NCBI GenBank assembly: GCA_021323355.1
Contig: JAJONK010000131.1
Span: 1 to 6,907, forward strand
Reading direction: 5' to 3'
From: Deltaproteobacteria bacterium
GTDB lineage: Bacteria; Desulfobacterota; Binatia; UBA9968
DNA: 6,907 bases
The translations under genes and the position numbers were made by a program. The first letter of the stretch is position 1; every line of letters begins with the position of its first letter. The notes below the pieces were generated by a model that was not told the origin of the DNA, searched no databases, and saw nothing but the letters and a program-made list of their open reading frames with translations. Shown here in pieces: positions 1-6,194 of this stretch.

Positions 1-2916
1 GCCTACATTCATCGGGATCGGGTCCATGGCATGTTGCGCGCGCGGCGCGGCGCCCGATTAACGGCGATCACTAACGGCGGAGCAATTCCCGATACTGCCG
101 ATTACGATGTGGTTGAGTTTCCCAGTGAAACGACCGTCGGCAAAGTCAATGAGGATTTTGCCATCGAGAGTCTCACCGGAGATATTTTCTTGTTGGGTAA
201 TCGATCCTGGCGTATCCGTCGGGTCGGCTCAGGCAAGGTTTGGGTTGAAGATGCGCAAGGGCTGCCGCCGAGTATCCCGTTTTGGCTCGGCGAGTCGCCG
301 GGGCGCACCATAGAATTATCCAAAGCGGTATCGGATCTGCGCCGCGACGTTGCCGACCGGAGTTCAGATCGAAGGAAAGCCCAAGACTGGTTGGCCAGTG
401 AAATCAAGATTCCGGAAGCGGCCGCAGAACAGATTGTAAATTATGTAGCCGAAACACAGAGCGTGCTTGGAACAGTGCCGGGGCAGCAATCTATTGTTGC
501 CGAGCGGTTTTTTGACGAAGGCGGCGGCATGCAACTGGTGATTCACTCGCCCTGGGGTGCGCGTATCAACCGCGCCTGGGGCCTGGCGCTTAGAAAGCGC
601 TTCTGCGTCAGCTTCGACCGAGAGTTGCAAGCGGCCGCCACCGATGACGGCATCGTCATCTCTCTGGTCGAGCAACACTCTTTTCCCTTGAGCGACGTAT
701 TTCAAATGTTGCGGCCGGCGATGATTGAGCCGAGCCTGATCCAGGCGGCATTGGCATCGCCGATGTTTACCAATCGCTGGCGCTGGAACTCTACCCGAGC
801 CCTGGCTGTGATGCGTCACAGCGGCGGCAGAAAGGTGCCGGTAGCGCTGCAGCGGATGCGCGCCGAGGATTTGCTGGCGGCGGTTTTTCCCGAGCAGATG
901 GTTTGCGGGGACAACCGCACCGGTCCCGTGGAGTTGCCGGACCATCCGTTGGTCAAGGAAACAATCGGCGATTGCCTGCACGAGGCTATGGATCTCGACG
1001 GTATCAAGAAAATCATCGCGGCCATCGAGACTGGTGCAATCAATACCCTGGCGGTCGATACGCCTGCGCCATCGCCCATGGCGCATGAAATCCTCAATGC
1101 CAATCCCTACGCTTTCCTGGACGATGCACCTCTGGAAGAACGCCGCGCGCGGGCGGTTTCTCTAAGACGGACGGATTTACGGTTGGAACGTGAATTCGGT
1201 CAGCTTGACCAAGCGGCAATCGATGAGGTCCGCCGTCAGGCATGGCCCGAAATCCGCAATGGCGACGAGCTCCATGACTTTTTGCTCGGGGTTGGAATCC
1301 TATCGGTGGGGGAGCGTCCCGACTGGCGGCGCATCGCTCAAGAACTGATAGACAACCGCCGCGTCACTGAAGCGACTTGGCTGCCTCGTGGCTCTCAAAC
1401 GGCAATGACCGCCTATGTTGCGGCCGAAAGGGTTGAGTTGGTTCGCACCTGCATGCCGGATGTAACCCTCGCTCCAGCTGTAGAGTTGCCGTTGGGTTTC
1501 GAAGCGCAACCGGTATCGGAAGAAGAAGCGTTCAGAAGAATAGTTCAGGGCTGGATGGAAGCGATCGGACCGACAACCGTCACCGCTTTGTCGAACCGGC
1601 TGGGTATTGAAGCGCCCAGGATAGAGTCGGCATTGTTGTCCCTTGAAGGAGCCGGGATGGTTTTGCGTGGCCGGTTCACTCCATCGACCGGTTCGGCCGG
1701 AGAAATTGAATGGTGCGATCGGGTGCTCCTGGCGCGCATCCATCGTCTCACTCTCGGGCGCATGCGCAGAGAAATCGAGCCGGTTTCGCCGGTGGAGTTT
1801 ATGAGCTTTTTGTTGTCTTGGCAGCACGTCGGAGTTAATCGCCAACTCGAGGGACGTGACGGAGTCCTGCGTGTGATTCAACAGCTGCAGGGACTGGAAC
1901 TGCCGGCGCCCGCCTGGGAACAATCGGTTCTGCCGGCGCGTGTGCGGAATTATTCTCCGGCGGATCTGGAACATCTCTGCCTCGCCGGTGTTGTGGCTTG
2001 GGGCAGATTGCGGACCGAGCAAAGTTCCGATCATAATCTTCCGGGAAAACTTCCCGCCAGGCCGCGCCGCAAGCGCTTGGCAGCTCCGGCGCGAAACGCC
2101 CCAATCGCTTTTTTGCTGCGCGAAGATTTGGATTATTTCTTGGGCAATCGTTCGGCGCGTTGGGCCGACGTAACCACGCTTTCGAGCAGCGCGCGCGACG
2201 TGGCGCGTTATTTAGAACAGCGCGGCGCGTCTTTTGTCGCCGACATCGCCCGTGGCGCCGGGCTGCTGAAAATCAAAGTCGAGGAAGCGCTCTGGGAACT
2301 GGTGGCCCATGGTCTGGCTACAGGCGACGGCATCGCGGGTCTGCGAGTGCTGTTGCTGCCCGAGCACAAGCGCCAGGGAAAGCGCCACAATCTTAGGGTG
2401 ATTAGCGGCGGAAGAAGCACGGCACGGATGATGCCCGTGGGCAGGTGGTCGCTCTGGAGTAATCAGAACGGCGACGCTGACGTGAACAGCGAACAAATCG
2501 TCGAACGACAGGCGCGGCAACTACTCGAAAGATACGGGGTGGTTTTTCGTGATCTTCTCGCCCGCGAGGCGAATCTGCCGCCATGGCGGACTTTGCTGGC
2601 GACCTATCGCCGGCTGGAAGCACGCGGCGAGATTCGCGGCGGCCGCTTCGTTAACGGTTTCGTCGGCGAACAGTTTGCCTTGCCTGTTGCAATTGAGAAA
2701 CTTCGAGCCGAACGCCGCGCCGATGACAAACAGCAACCGTTTATCGTATCGGCCGCTGACCCCCTGAACCTGGTGGGAATACTTACGCCCGGTTCACGGG
2801 TTTCTCCCTATTCGAATCAGGTGATCGCCTACCACAAAGGTCTGCCGATTCAGATCGGGCCTCTCGGTAGCGTCCTCAGTAGCTTGCAACTACATCACGC
2901 AGGCGAGAAGCCGTGA
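1..2916 (+). CDS. lhr: Lhr-family ATP-dependent DNA helicase, 3' part (5' end outside window)
   Basis: The frame is open from base 1, and 971 residues are visible before TGA at 2914. The ATG at 31 is internal: the residues just before it (YIHRD) and after it (LRARRGARLTAITNGGAIPDT) match the Lhr core. Bacterial full-length Lhr is about 1,400-1,550 residues, so the two RecA-like domains with Walker motifs lie off the left edge. Visible residues about 1-100 are the end of the winged helix and the start of the core beta-barrel (DYDVVEFPSE, NEDFAIES, IPFWLGESPGR). Residues about 105-390 fit the DEAD/H-associated domain (IHSPWGARINRAW at 181, RWRWNSTRAL near 259). Residues about 400-971 are the long Lhr C-terminal domain (EWCDRVLLARIHR at 570, GEQFALP at 889, SAADPLNLVGI at 917), complete to its usual end. 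Characterised Lhr proteins translocate 3'-5' on single-stranded DNA and unwind RNA:DNA hybrids. Their C-terminal domain is built of winged-helix modules resembling AlkZ glycosylases, drives oligomerisation, and in E. coli has uracil-DNA glycosylase activity. The likely role is cytoplasmic DNA repair. Family assignment is secure; glycosylase activity here is inferred. Confidence 0.95.
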   Translation, partial: AYIHRDRVHGMLRARRGARLTAITNGGAIPDTADYDVVEFPSETTVGKVNEDFAIESLTGDIFLLGNRSWRIRRVGSGKVWVEDAQGLPPSIPFWLGESPGRTIELSKAVSDLRRDVADRSSDRRKAQDWLASEIKIPEAAAEQIVNYVAETQSVLGTVPGQQSIVAERFFDEGGGMQLVIHSPWGARINRAWGLALRKRFCVSFDRELQAAATDDGIVISLVEQHSFPLSDVFQMLRPAMIEPSLIQAALASPMFTNRWRWNSTRALAVMRHSGGRKVPVALQRMRAEDLLAAVFPEQMVCGDNRTGPVELPDHPLVKETIGDCLHEAMDLDGIKKIIAAIETGAINTLAVDTPAPSPMAHEILNANPYAFLDDAPLEERRARAVSLRRTDLRLEREFGQLDQAAIDEVRRQAWPEIRNGDELHDFLLGVGILSVGERPDWRRIAQELIDNRRVTEATWLPRGSQTAMTAYVAAERVELVRTCMPDVTLAPAVELPLGFEAQPVSEEEAFRRIVQGWMEAIGPTTVTALSNRLGIEAPRIESALLSLEGAGMVLRGRFTPSTGSAGEIEWCDRVLLARIHRLTLGRMRREIEPVSPVEFMSFLLSWQHVGVNRQLEGRDGVLRVIQQLQGLELPAPAWEQSVLPARVRNYSPADLEHLCLAGVVAWGRLRTEQSSDHNLPGKLPARPRRKRLAAPARNAPIAFLLREDLDYFLGNRSARWADVTTLSSSARDVARYLEQRGASFVADIARGAGLLKIKVEEALWELVAHGLATGDGIAGLRVLLLPEHKRQGKRHNLRVISGGRSTARMMPVGRWSLWSNQNGDADVNSEQIVERQARQLLERYGVVFRDLLAREANLPPWRTLLATYRRLEARGEIRGGRFVNGFVGEQFALPVAIEKLRAERRADDKQQPFIVSAADPLNLVGILTPGSRVSPYSNQVIAYHKGLPIQIGPLGSVLSSLQLHHAGEKP

Positions 2917-2979
2917 ACTTGTAGAAGATTCGGCGGCTAACTGTTCATACAAAACTCCATACGCGGTTATGTTTGATAG

Positions 2980-2995
2980 GAGCGGTAGTCCGCTC
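2980..2995 (+). terminator. Weak hairpin 64 bases after lhr, possible terminator
   Basis: GAGCGG and CCGCTC form a perfect 6-bp stem around a TAGT loop. The base after it (T) can extend the stem by a G-U pair. Only TATTC follows, not a real T-run, so it is at best a poor intrinsic terminator. It could equally be a transcript 3'-end stabiliser or chance. Confidence 0.22.
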
Positions 2996-3063
2996 TATTC
3001 GGCAGACTCTAACGTCCCCGACTGTCGACGTCATTCAGGATCAGCTCTGTGCTCGCGCTTAGT

Positions 3064-3087
3064 GTTGACTTCAATGTAGCGGTCAAC
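3064..3087. repeat. Inverted repeat GTTGAC-N12-GTCAAC upstream of the molybdenum hydroxylase gene
   Basis: Two perfect 6-base half-sites in inverted orientation are separated by 12 bases, so their centres are 18 bases apart. That is more than one and a half helical turns, hence not an ideal spacing for a dimer binding one helix face. The left half-site overlaps the candidate -35 hexamer TTGACT, as an operator would. No regulator gene lies in the window. A 6-bp repeat of this size can occur by chance. Confidence 0.3.
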
Positions 3088-3094
3088 TTATTCT
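3065..3094 (+). promoter_or_regulatory. Candidate sigma70-like promoter for the molybdenum hydroxylase gene
   Basis: TTGACT (5 of 6 to TTGACA) at 3065-3070, an 18-base spacer and TATTCT (4 of 6 to TATAAT) at 3089-3094 resemble a housekeeping promoter. Transcription would begin near 3101, leaving a leader of roughly 108 bases before ATG 3209. A second weaker pair, TTCACG at 3094-3099 and TATATA at 3116-3121 with a 16-base spacer, lies just downstream, so the exact site is unsure. Confidence 0.3.
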
Positions 3095-3198
3095 TCACGA
3101 GGGTAGGAACCAGACTATATAGCGCAGCAAGAATCGAACGTAATCAAATCGTCACCTAACCGTTGATCTTTCAATTAATAGCAGCAAGGAAAATCGCT

Positions 3199-3203
3199 GA
3201 GGT
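3199..3203 (+). promoter_or_regulatory. Ribosome binding site that decides the start at 3209
   Basis: GAGGT lies five bases before ATG 3209, a good Shine-Dalgarno spacing. The frame could also open at TTG 3203, but that codon overlaps this site and has only AGGAAAA, about ten bases away, to support it. ATG 3209 is therefore preferred. Confidence 0.65.
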
Positions 3204-3208
3204 TGCTT

Positions 3209-5437
3209 ATGACCGATCTATGGAGTGTGGGCATCCCTAGCCCGCGGGTTGAAAGCGAACAAAAAGTCGCCGGCAAGGCGGTTTACGCCGGCGATATAGT
3301 TCTACCCGGCATGCTTTGGGTGAAAGTATTAAGAAGCCCGGTTGCTCACGCGCGCATCAAAAAAATTGATACGTCGCGCGCCCTCGCTGTCCCGGGAGTT
3401 AAAACCATAGTCACGGGATATGATTTTGGCGGCGCGAGGATCGGTAAGAAGATTATTGATATGCCGATTCTTGCGGATGGTGTCGTACGTTACGTGGGTG
3501 AAAAAGTTGTTGCCGTGGCGGCTGAATCTGAATTAGAGGCGGAAGCGGCGCTCGATTTGATCGATGTCGACTATGAGGAGTTGCCGGCGGTCCTCGATCC
3601 GCTTGAAGCCTTGGAACCTTCAGCACCGCTGCTTCATCCGGATTTAGTAGGGTATAAGGGCCTGCTGCACACGATCGAGTCGCCGAGCAATCTTTTCGTA
3701 CATCTCACTTGGAAGAAGGGGGAAGTGGAGGAAGGTTTCCGCCAATCCGACATCACCGTAGAGAACACTTACTCGGTTCCGGCGGTACATCAGGCCTACA
3801 TCGAGCCTCATTGTTGTTTGGCAAGGGTGAATACCGACGGTAGCGCAGAAATTTGGGCTTCGACCAAGAGCCCTTTCAATTTGCGCGACCAAGTCGGCAA
3901 TGCGTTGCAGGTCGTTCCCGCAAGTCTGATCGTGCATCCATGCTACGTCGGCGGGGATTTCGGTGGCAAGGGAGACGCCAATGAAGTCGCGCTTTGTTAT
4001 GCATTGGCAAAAAGATCTGGGCGGCCAGTTAAGCTGCTGATCGATTATAACGAGGAGTTGGTCGCCGGAAATCCTCGCCACGGCGCGGTGATAAGAGTTA
4101 AGACAGGCGTCAAGAAGAACGGCATGATGATCGCTCAGCGCATAGAATTCGTCTTCGACAGCGGCGCCTACGGCTCTTATCGCCCCCAGGGTTATCTGGT
4201 TGGCGCTCATGATGCGGCAGGACCTTATCGCGTGGCCAATTGTTTTATTGAGGAAAAATACGTTTACACCAATAAGATGCCATGCGGTTACATGCGCGCT
4301 CCCGGACATCTACAAGCGTTTTTCGCCACCGAAAGCCATGCCGACTTGGTTGCCAAGCGCCTGGAAATGGATCCTACGGAGTATCGCCGGATTAATTTCA
4401 TGAGCGACGGTGATAAGTCCCCCTTGGGTGAAGTAATGCCCCACGTCAAGCCTCACGATACCTTGATCAAAGCGGTGGAGATATCCGGTTACAGCGGTCC
4501 CAAGCCCAAAAATGTTGGCCGCGGCTGCGCGATTGCCAATTGGGTTTCCAAAGGCGGCGAGTCCTACGCTTTCGTCAAGATCGATAAAGACGGGATTATA
4601 ACGCTCTCCTCGGCGGTGACCGATACCGGTCCTGGCGCGTTTACAATCATGCGTCAAATCGTCGGCCAGGAACTCAAAGTCTCCCCTGAGTCGATTCGAG
4701 TCGAGATGCTGGATACGACCCAAGTGATCAAAGATACTGGGGTGCGCGGCAGTAGTAGCACCCGAGTGCATGGCGGGTCAGCGTATGAGGCTGCCAATAA
4801 AGCGCGTGAACGGATTTTAAAAATTGCCGCCCAGGCGATGAATGCGATGCCGGAAGAACTGATTCTTTACGATGGCGGGGTCACTCATCGCCGCGCTGAA
4901 CGGCGGATGAGCTTTGCCGAGATTGCCGAAGCTAATCGGGGCTCGATAGTAGGAGAGGGGCACTACGCCAACATGGCGGACGGGCCGGAGACATCGATTG
5001 TCGCTCAGGTAGCTGAGGTGGAGGTGGATACCCAAACCGGTGAGGTACAAGTTAGAAAGCTGACAACGGCTCACAATACCGGAGCCATTCTGAACCCGTT
5101 AACGCACCAGGGGCAAATCGATGGCGGCGTGATTATGGGAATGGGTTACGGCATCATGGAGGATCTCGCTGTCGATGAAAGCGGAAAAGTTCTGACGAAC
5201 AATCTAGGAGAATACAAAATTCCCAATATCAAAGACGTGCCGGTACTCAAAACTGCTATCATCCAGTCGGCAACTGGCAGTGGACCGTATAATAGTATGA
5301 GCATCGGCGAGACCGCGTTGATACCCACGGCTGCCGCTATTGCCAACGCCGTCGAAGACGCGGTCGGCGTGCGGATCACGTCTCTGCCGATCACCGCTGA
5401 GAAAGTACTCAACGCAATCAGAGGCCGCTCAGATTAG
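3209..5437 (+). CDS. Molybdopterin-binding large subunit, xanthine dehydrogenase/aldehyde oxidase family
   Basis: A complete 742-residue molybdenum hydroxylase large subunit, within the usual 730-810 residues for stand-alone subunits. Such enzymes use Mo-pterin cofactor to hydroxylate aldehydes, N-heterocycles, CO or aryl-CoA substrates with water-derived oxygen. Residues about 18-130 are the a/b hammerhead domain (AGKAVYAGDI, RSPVAHARI, YVGEKVVAVA at 95-104). The rest is the Mo-cofactor-binding region: VGGDFGGK ending at K254, the YMRAPG loop with R363 where family members carry a conserved Arg, DTGPG at 472-476, GVRGSSSTR, and GETALIPT with E701, the expected catalytic base, 41 residues from the end. 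No Tat or other signal peptide is seen, so it is probably cytoplasmic. No CoxS-like [2Fe-2S] or CoxM-like FAD subunit gene is adjacent: lhr is upstream and an opposing gene downstream. P475 replaces the usual Gln of the GQG loop and K220 the usual Gln of the STQ motif. The active-site loop is not the AYRCSFR of form I CO dehydrogenase, so CO is unlikely. The substrate cannot be told from sequence. Confidence 0.92.
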   Translation: MTDLWSVGIPSPRVESEQKVAGKAVYAGDIVLPGMLWVKVLRSPVAHARIKKIDTSRALAVPGVKTIVTGYDFGGARIGKKIIDMPILADGVVRYVGEKVVAVAAESELEAEAALDLIDVDYEELPAVLDPLEALEPSAPLLHPDLVGYKGLLHTIESPSNLFVHLTWKKGEVEEGFRQSDITVENTYSVPAVHQAYIEPHCCLARVNTDGSAEIWASTKSPFNLRDQVGNALQVVPASLIVHPCYVGGDFGGKGDANEVALCYALAKRSGRPVKLLIDYNEELVAGNPRHGAVIRVKTGVKKNGMMIAQRIEFVFDSGAYGSYRPQGYLVGAHDAAGPYRVANCFIEEKYVYTNKMPCGYMRAPGHLQAFFATESHADLVAKRLEMDPTEYRRINFMSDGDKSPLGEVMPHVKPHDTLIKAVEISGYSGPKPKNVGRGCAIANWVSKGGESYAFVKIDKDGIITLSSAVTDTGPGAFTIMRQIVGQELKVSPESIRVEMLDTTQVIKDTGVRGSSSTRVHGGSAYEAANKARERILKIAAQAMNAMPEELILYDGGVTHRRAERRMSFAEIAEANRGSIVGEGHYANMADGPETSIVAQVAEVEVDTQTGEVQVRKLTTAHNTGAILNPLTHQGQIDGGVIMGMGYGIMEDLAVDESGKVLTNNLGEYKIPNIKDVPVLKTAIIQSATGSGPYNSMSIGETALIPTAAAIANAVEDAVGVRITSLPITAEKVLNAIRGRSD

Positions 5438-5479
5438 CGAATTCGGTTAAAAACAATCTAAATCGGCATAGAGCCCGCC

Positions 5480-5507
5480 GAGCCTGTCGTTGTGTCAGCC
5501 TAGGCTC
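5480..5507. terminator. Possible hairpin between convergent genes
   Basis: GAGCCT at 5480-5485 and AGGCTC at 5502-5507 can pair across a 16-base loop. The right arm also lies inside a perfect 10-base palindrome, AGCCTAGGCT (5497-5506). The position, between the stops at 5437 (+) and 5518 (-), suits a shared terminator. Neither strand has a T-run directly after the stem; on the minus strand TTTTT occurs only about 25 bases further on. Support is therefore mainly positional. Confidence 0.25.
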
Positions 5508-5517
5508 AGCGATGCTG

Positions 5518-6000
5518 TCATTTGTCTTTGCGCTTACCGTGTAGCGCGACGAACAAGTTGTAAAATGAGGCGATCGATCTTTCTTCCATGTTGGGATGGC
5601 CGTTTTCATTCTGGTATAAGAGAGTGACGCTAAGCGAGGTTTTGTGCAGTTCGAGCAGCTCGGCGTTCTTGGCATCCAGGTAAGATCCCACTGTTCTTAA
5701 AGTATTCGGCAAGCTATAGAAGTCAGGCAGGCGGTTAAGCTTTTTTCTGTTCAAACGACCCTCGTTCTCGAGGCGATCGATCTCGGCCGTTCCATAGGAA
5801 AGCGATGTTTCCTTGGATGCTCCCTGCATTCGGTTCCGCCAATCGCGCAATCTCGCTACTAAGCGTGAATCCTTTTCCGGAACTCCGCGCACCACATAGC
5901 GCTCGGCATCAGCTTTGAGTTCGAAGGCCGTTATTCGCTTGTTGTCGAGCGATTGTCCAATCGCACGAAGATGTTGATCATAACTATTTCCAGATCGCAT
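5518..6000 (-). CDS. Hypothetical protein, 160 residues, basic, function unknown
   Basis: I do not recognise this protein. The preferred start is ATG at 6000-5998, because GAGGG lies just upstream at good spacing. The frame stays open to ATG 6063 (181 residues) and TTG 6087 (189 residues), but neither has a recognisable ribosome binding site. From ATG 6000 the protein starts MRSGNSYDQHLRAIGQ and ends HGKRKDK. It has no cysteine, no membrane segment and no signal peptide; Lys and Arg outnumber Asp and Glu. It looks like a soluble cytoplasmic alpha/beta protein: a strand-like stretch near 25-40 (ITAFELKADAERYVVRG), a charged helical middle (about 42-88), then RLPDFYSLPNTLRTVGSYLDA and a strand pair around LLELHK and SLSVTLLYQN. 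The ordered pattern of hydrophobic and charged residues and a start supported by a ribosome binding site argue for a real gene. It converges with the molybdenum hydroxylase gene (80 bases between stops) and diverges from the UbiD gene. No catalytic motif is evident; a nucleic-acid-binding or regulatory role is possible but unsupported. Confidence 0.72.
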   Translation of the reverse strand: MRSGNSYDQHLRAIGQSLDNKRITAFELKADAERYVVRGVPEKDSRLVARLRDWRNRMQGASKETSLSYGTAEIDRLENEGRLNRKKLNRLPDFYSLPNTLRTVGSYLDAKNAELLELHKTSLSVTLLYQNENGHPNMEERSIASFYNLFVALHGKRKDK

Positions 6001-6004
6001 CAAA

Positions 6005-6009
6005 CCCTC
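6005..6009 (-). promoter_or_regulatory. Ribosome binding site that decides the start of the 160-residue protein
   Basis: Read on the minus strand, GAGGG is followed by TTTG and then ATG 6000, so the GAGG core is five bases from the start. No comparable site precedes the longer candidate starts at 6063 and 6087. This is the main reason for choosing the shorter protein. Confidence 0.6.
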
Positions 6010-6058
6010 ACTTTCGAGCGGGCCTCTATGGCCGACTACACAGGCAGAGACGCTCCGC

Positions 6059-6087
6059 GTCATATCATCGGCAAAATCCGGAAACAA
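6059..6087 (-). promoter_or_regulatory. Weak promoter candidate for the 160-residue protein gene
   Basis: On the minus strand, TTGTTT (6087-6082), a 17-base spacer and TATGAC (6064-6059) give 3 of 6 and 4 of 6 matches to the sigma70 consensus. Transcription would start near 6052, about 50 bases before ATG 6000, which agrees with the short start and would exclude both longer ones. The match is weak. Confidence 0.22.
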
Positions 6088-6107
6088 GGGCTAAGCACCC
6101 GACTTTC

Positions 6108-6136
6108 TTGACAACAAGGAGAGCCAAACGTATGGT
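6108..6136 (+). promoter_or_regulatory. Strong sigma70-like promoter for the UbiD-family gene
   Basis: A perfect TTGACA (6108-6113), an optimal 17-base spacer and TATGGT (6131-6136; 4 of 6, with T1, A2 and the final T kept) form the best promoter match in the window. The start of transcription would fall near 6143, giving a leader of about 50 bases that includes the AGGAGG site. If real, it rules out the in-frame ATG at 6132, which lies inside the -10 element. No obvious operator palindrome overlaps it. Confidence 0.6.
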
Positions 6137-6184
6137 CTGTAGTGCTCCCCGAGGCAGCGGCACCACTGCACTTACCAAACACTT

Positions 6185-6190
6185 AGGAGG
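6185..6190 (+). promoter_or_regulatory. Perfect Shine-Dalgarno site for the UbiD-family gene
   Basis: AGGAGG is followed by ATCA and then ATG 6195. The four-base gap is slightly short but workable given the perfect complementarity to 16S rRNA. It fixes the start at 6195 in preference to ATG 6132, which is in frame 21 codons upstream and has its own, more distant AGGAG. Confidence 0.75.
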
Positions 6191-6194
6191 ATCA

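Larger units (their letters stand above)
2917..3208. other. Non-coding region between lhr and the molybdenum hydroxylase gene
   Basis: This 292-base stretch is visibly richer in A and T than its flanks and has no reading frame of note on either strand. It contains a 6-bp hairpin near the lhr end, an inverted repeat overlapping a weak promoter-like pair in the middle, and a ribosome binding site at its right end. The length argues that the molybdenum hydroxylase gene has its own promoter and is not simply read through from lhr. I see no tRNA, riboswitch or mobile-element end in it. Confidence 0.7.

Noticed and set aside
364..1086. 240-residue open frame on the minus strand inside lhr
   Set aside because: It lies entirely antisense to a clearly conserved region of Lhr, is low-complexity-like in composition (many His, Arg, Gln) and shows no recognisable domain; it is a codon-bias shadow.
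1300..2034. 244-residue open frame on the minus strand inside lhr
   Set aside because: Antisense to the conserved C-terminal domain of Lhr, with no ribosome binding site or family match visible.
31..2916. ATG at 31 as the true start of a 961-residue protein
   Set aside because: Lhr-type conserved residues continue in frame before it (YIHRD), so it is an internal Met of a gene that begins left of the window.
3203..3208. TTG at 3203 as start of the molybdenum hydroxylase
   Set aside because: It overlaps the GAGGT ribosome binding site that fits ATG 3209, and would add only two residues.
3644..4309. 221-residue open frame on the minus strand inside the molybdenum hydroxylase gene
   Set aside because: Antisense to the conserved cofactor-binding region, with no credible domain.
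5438..5445. CGAATTCG palindrome just after the molybdenum hydroxylase stop
   Set aside because: An eight-base palindrome is expected by chance at this scale and has no partner or context.
6001..6087. N-terminal extension of the 160-residue protein from TTG 6087 or ATG 6063
   Set aside because: Neither start has a ribosome binding site, whereas ATG 6000 does; a weak promoter pair also places the transcript start downstream of both.
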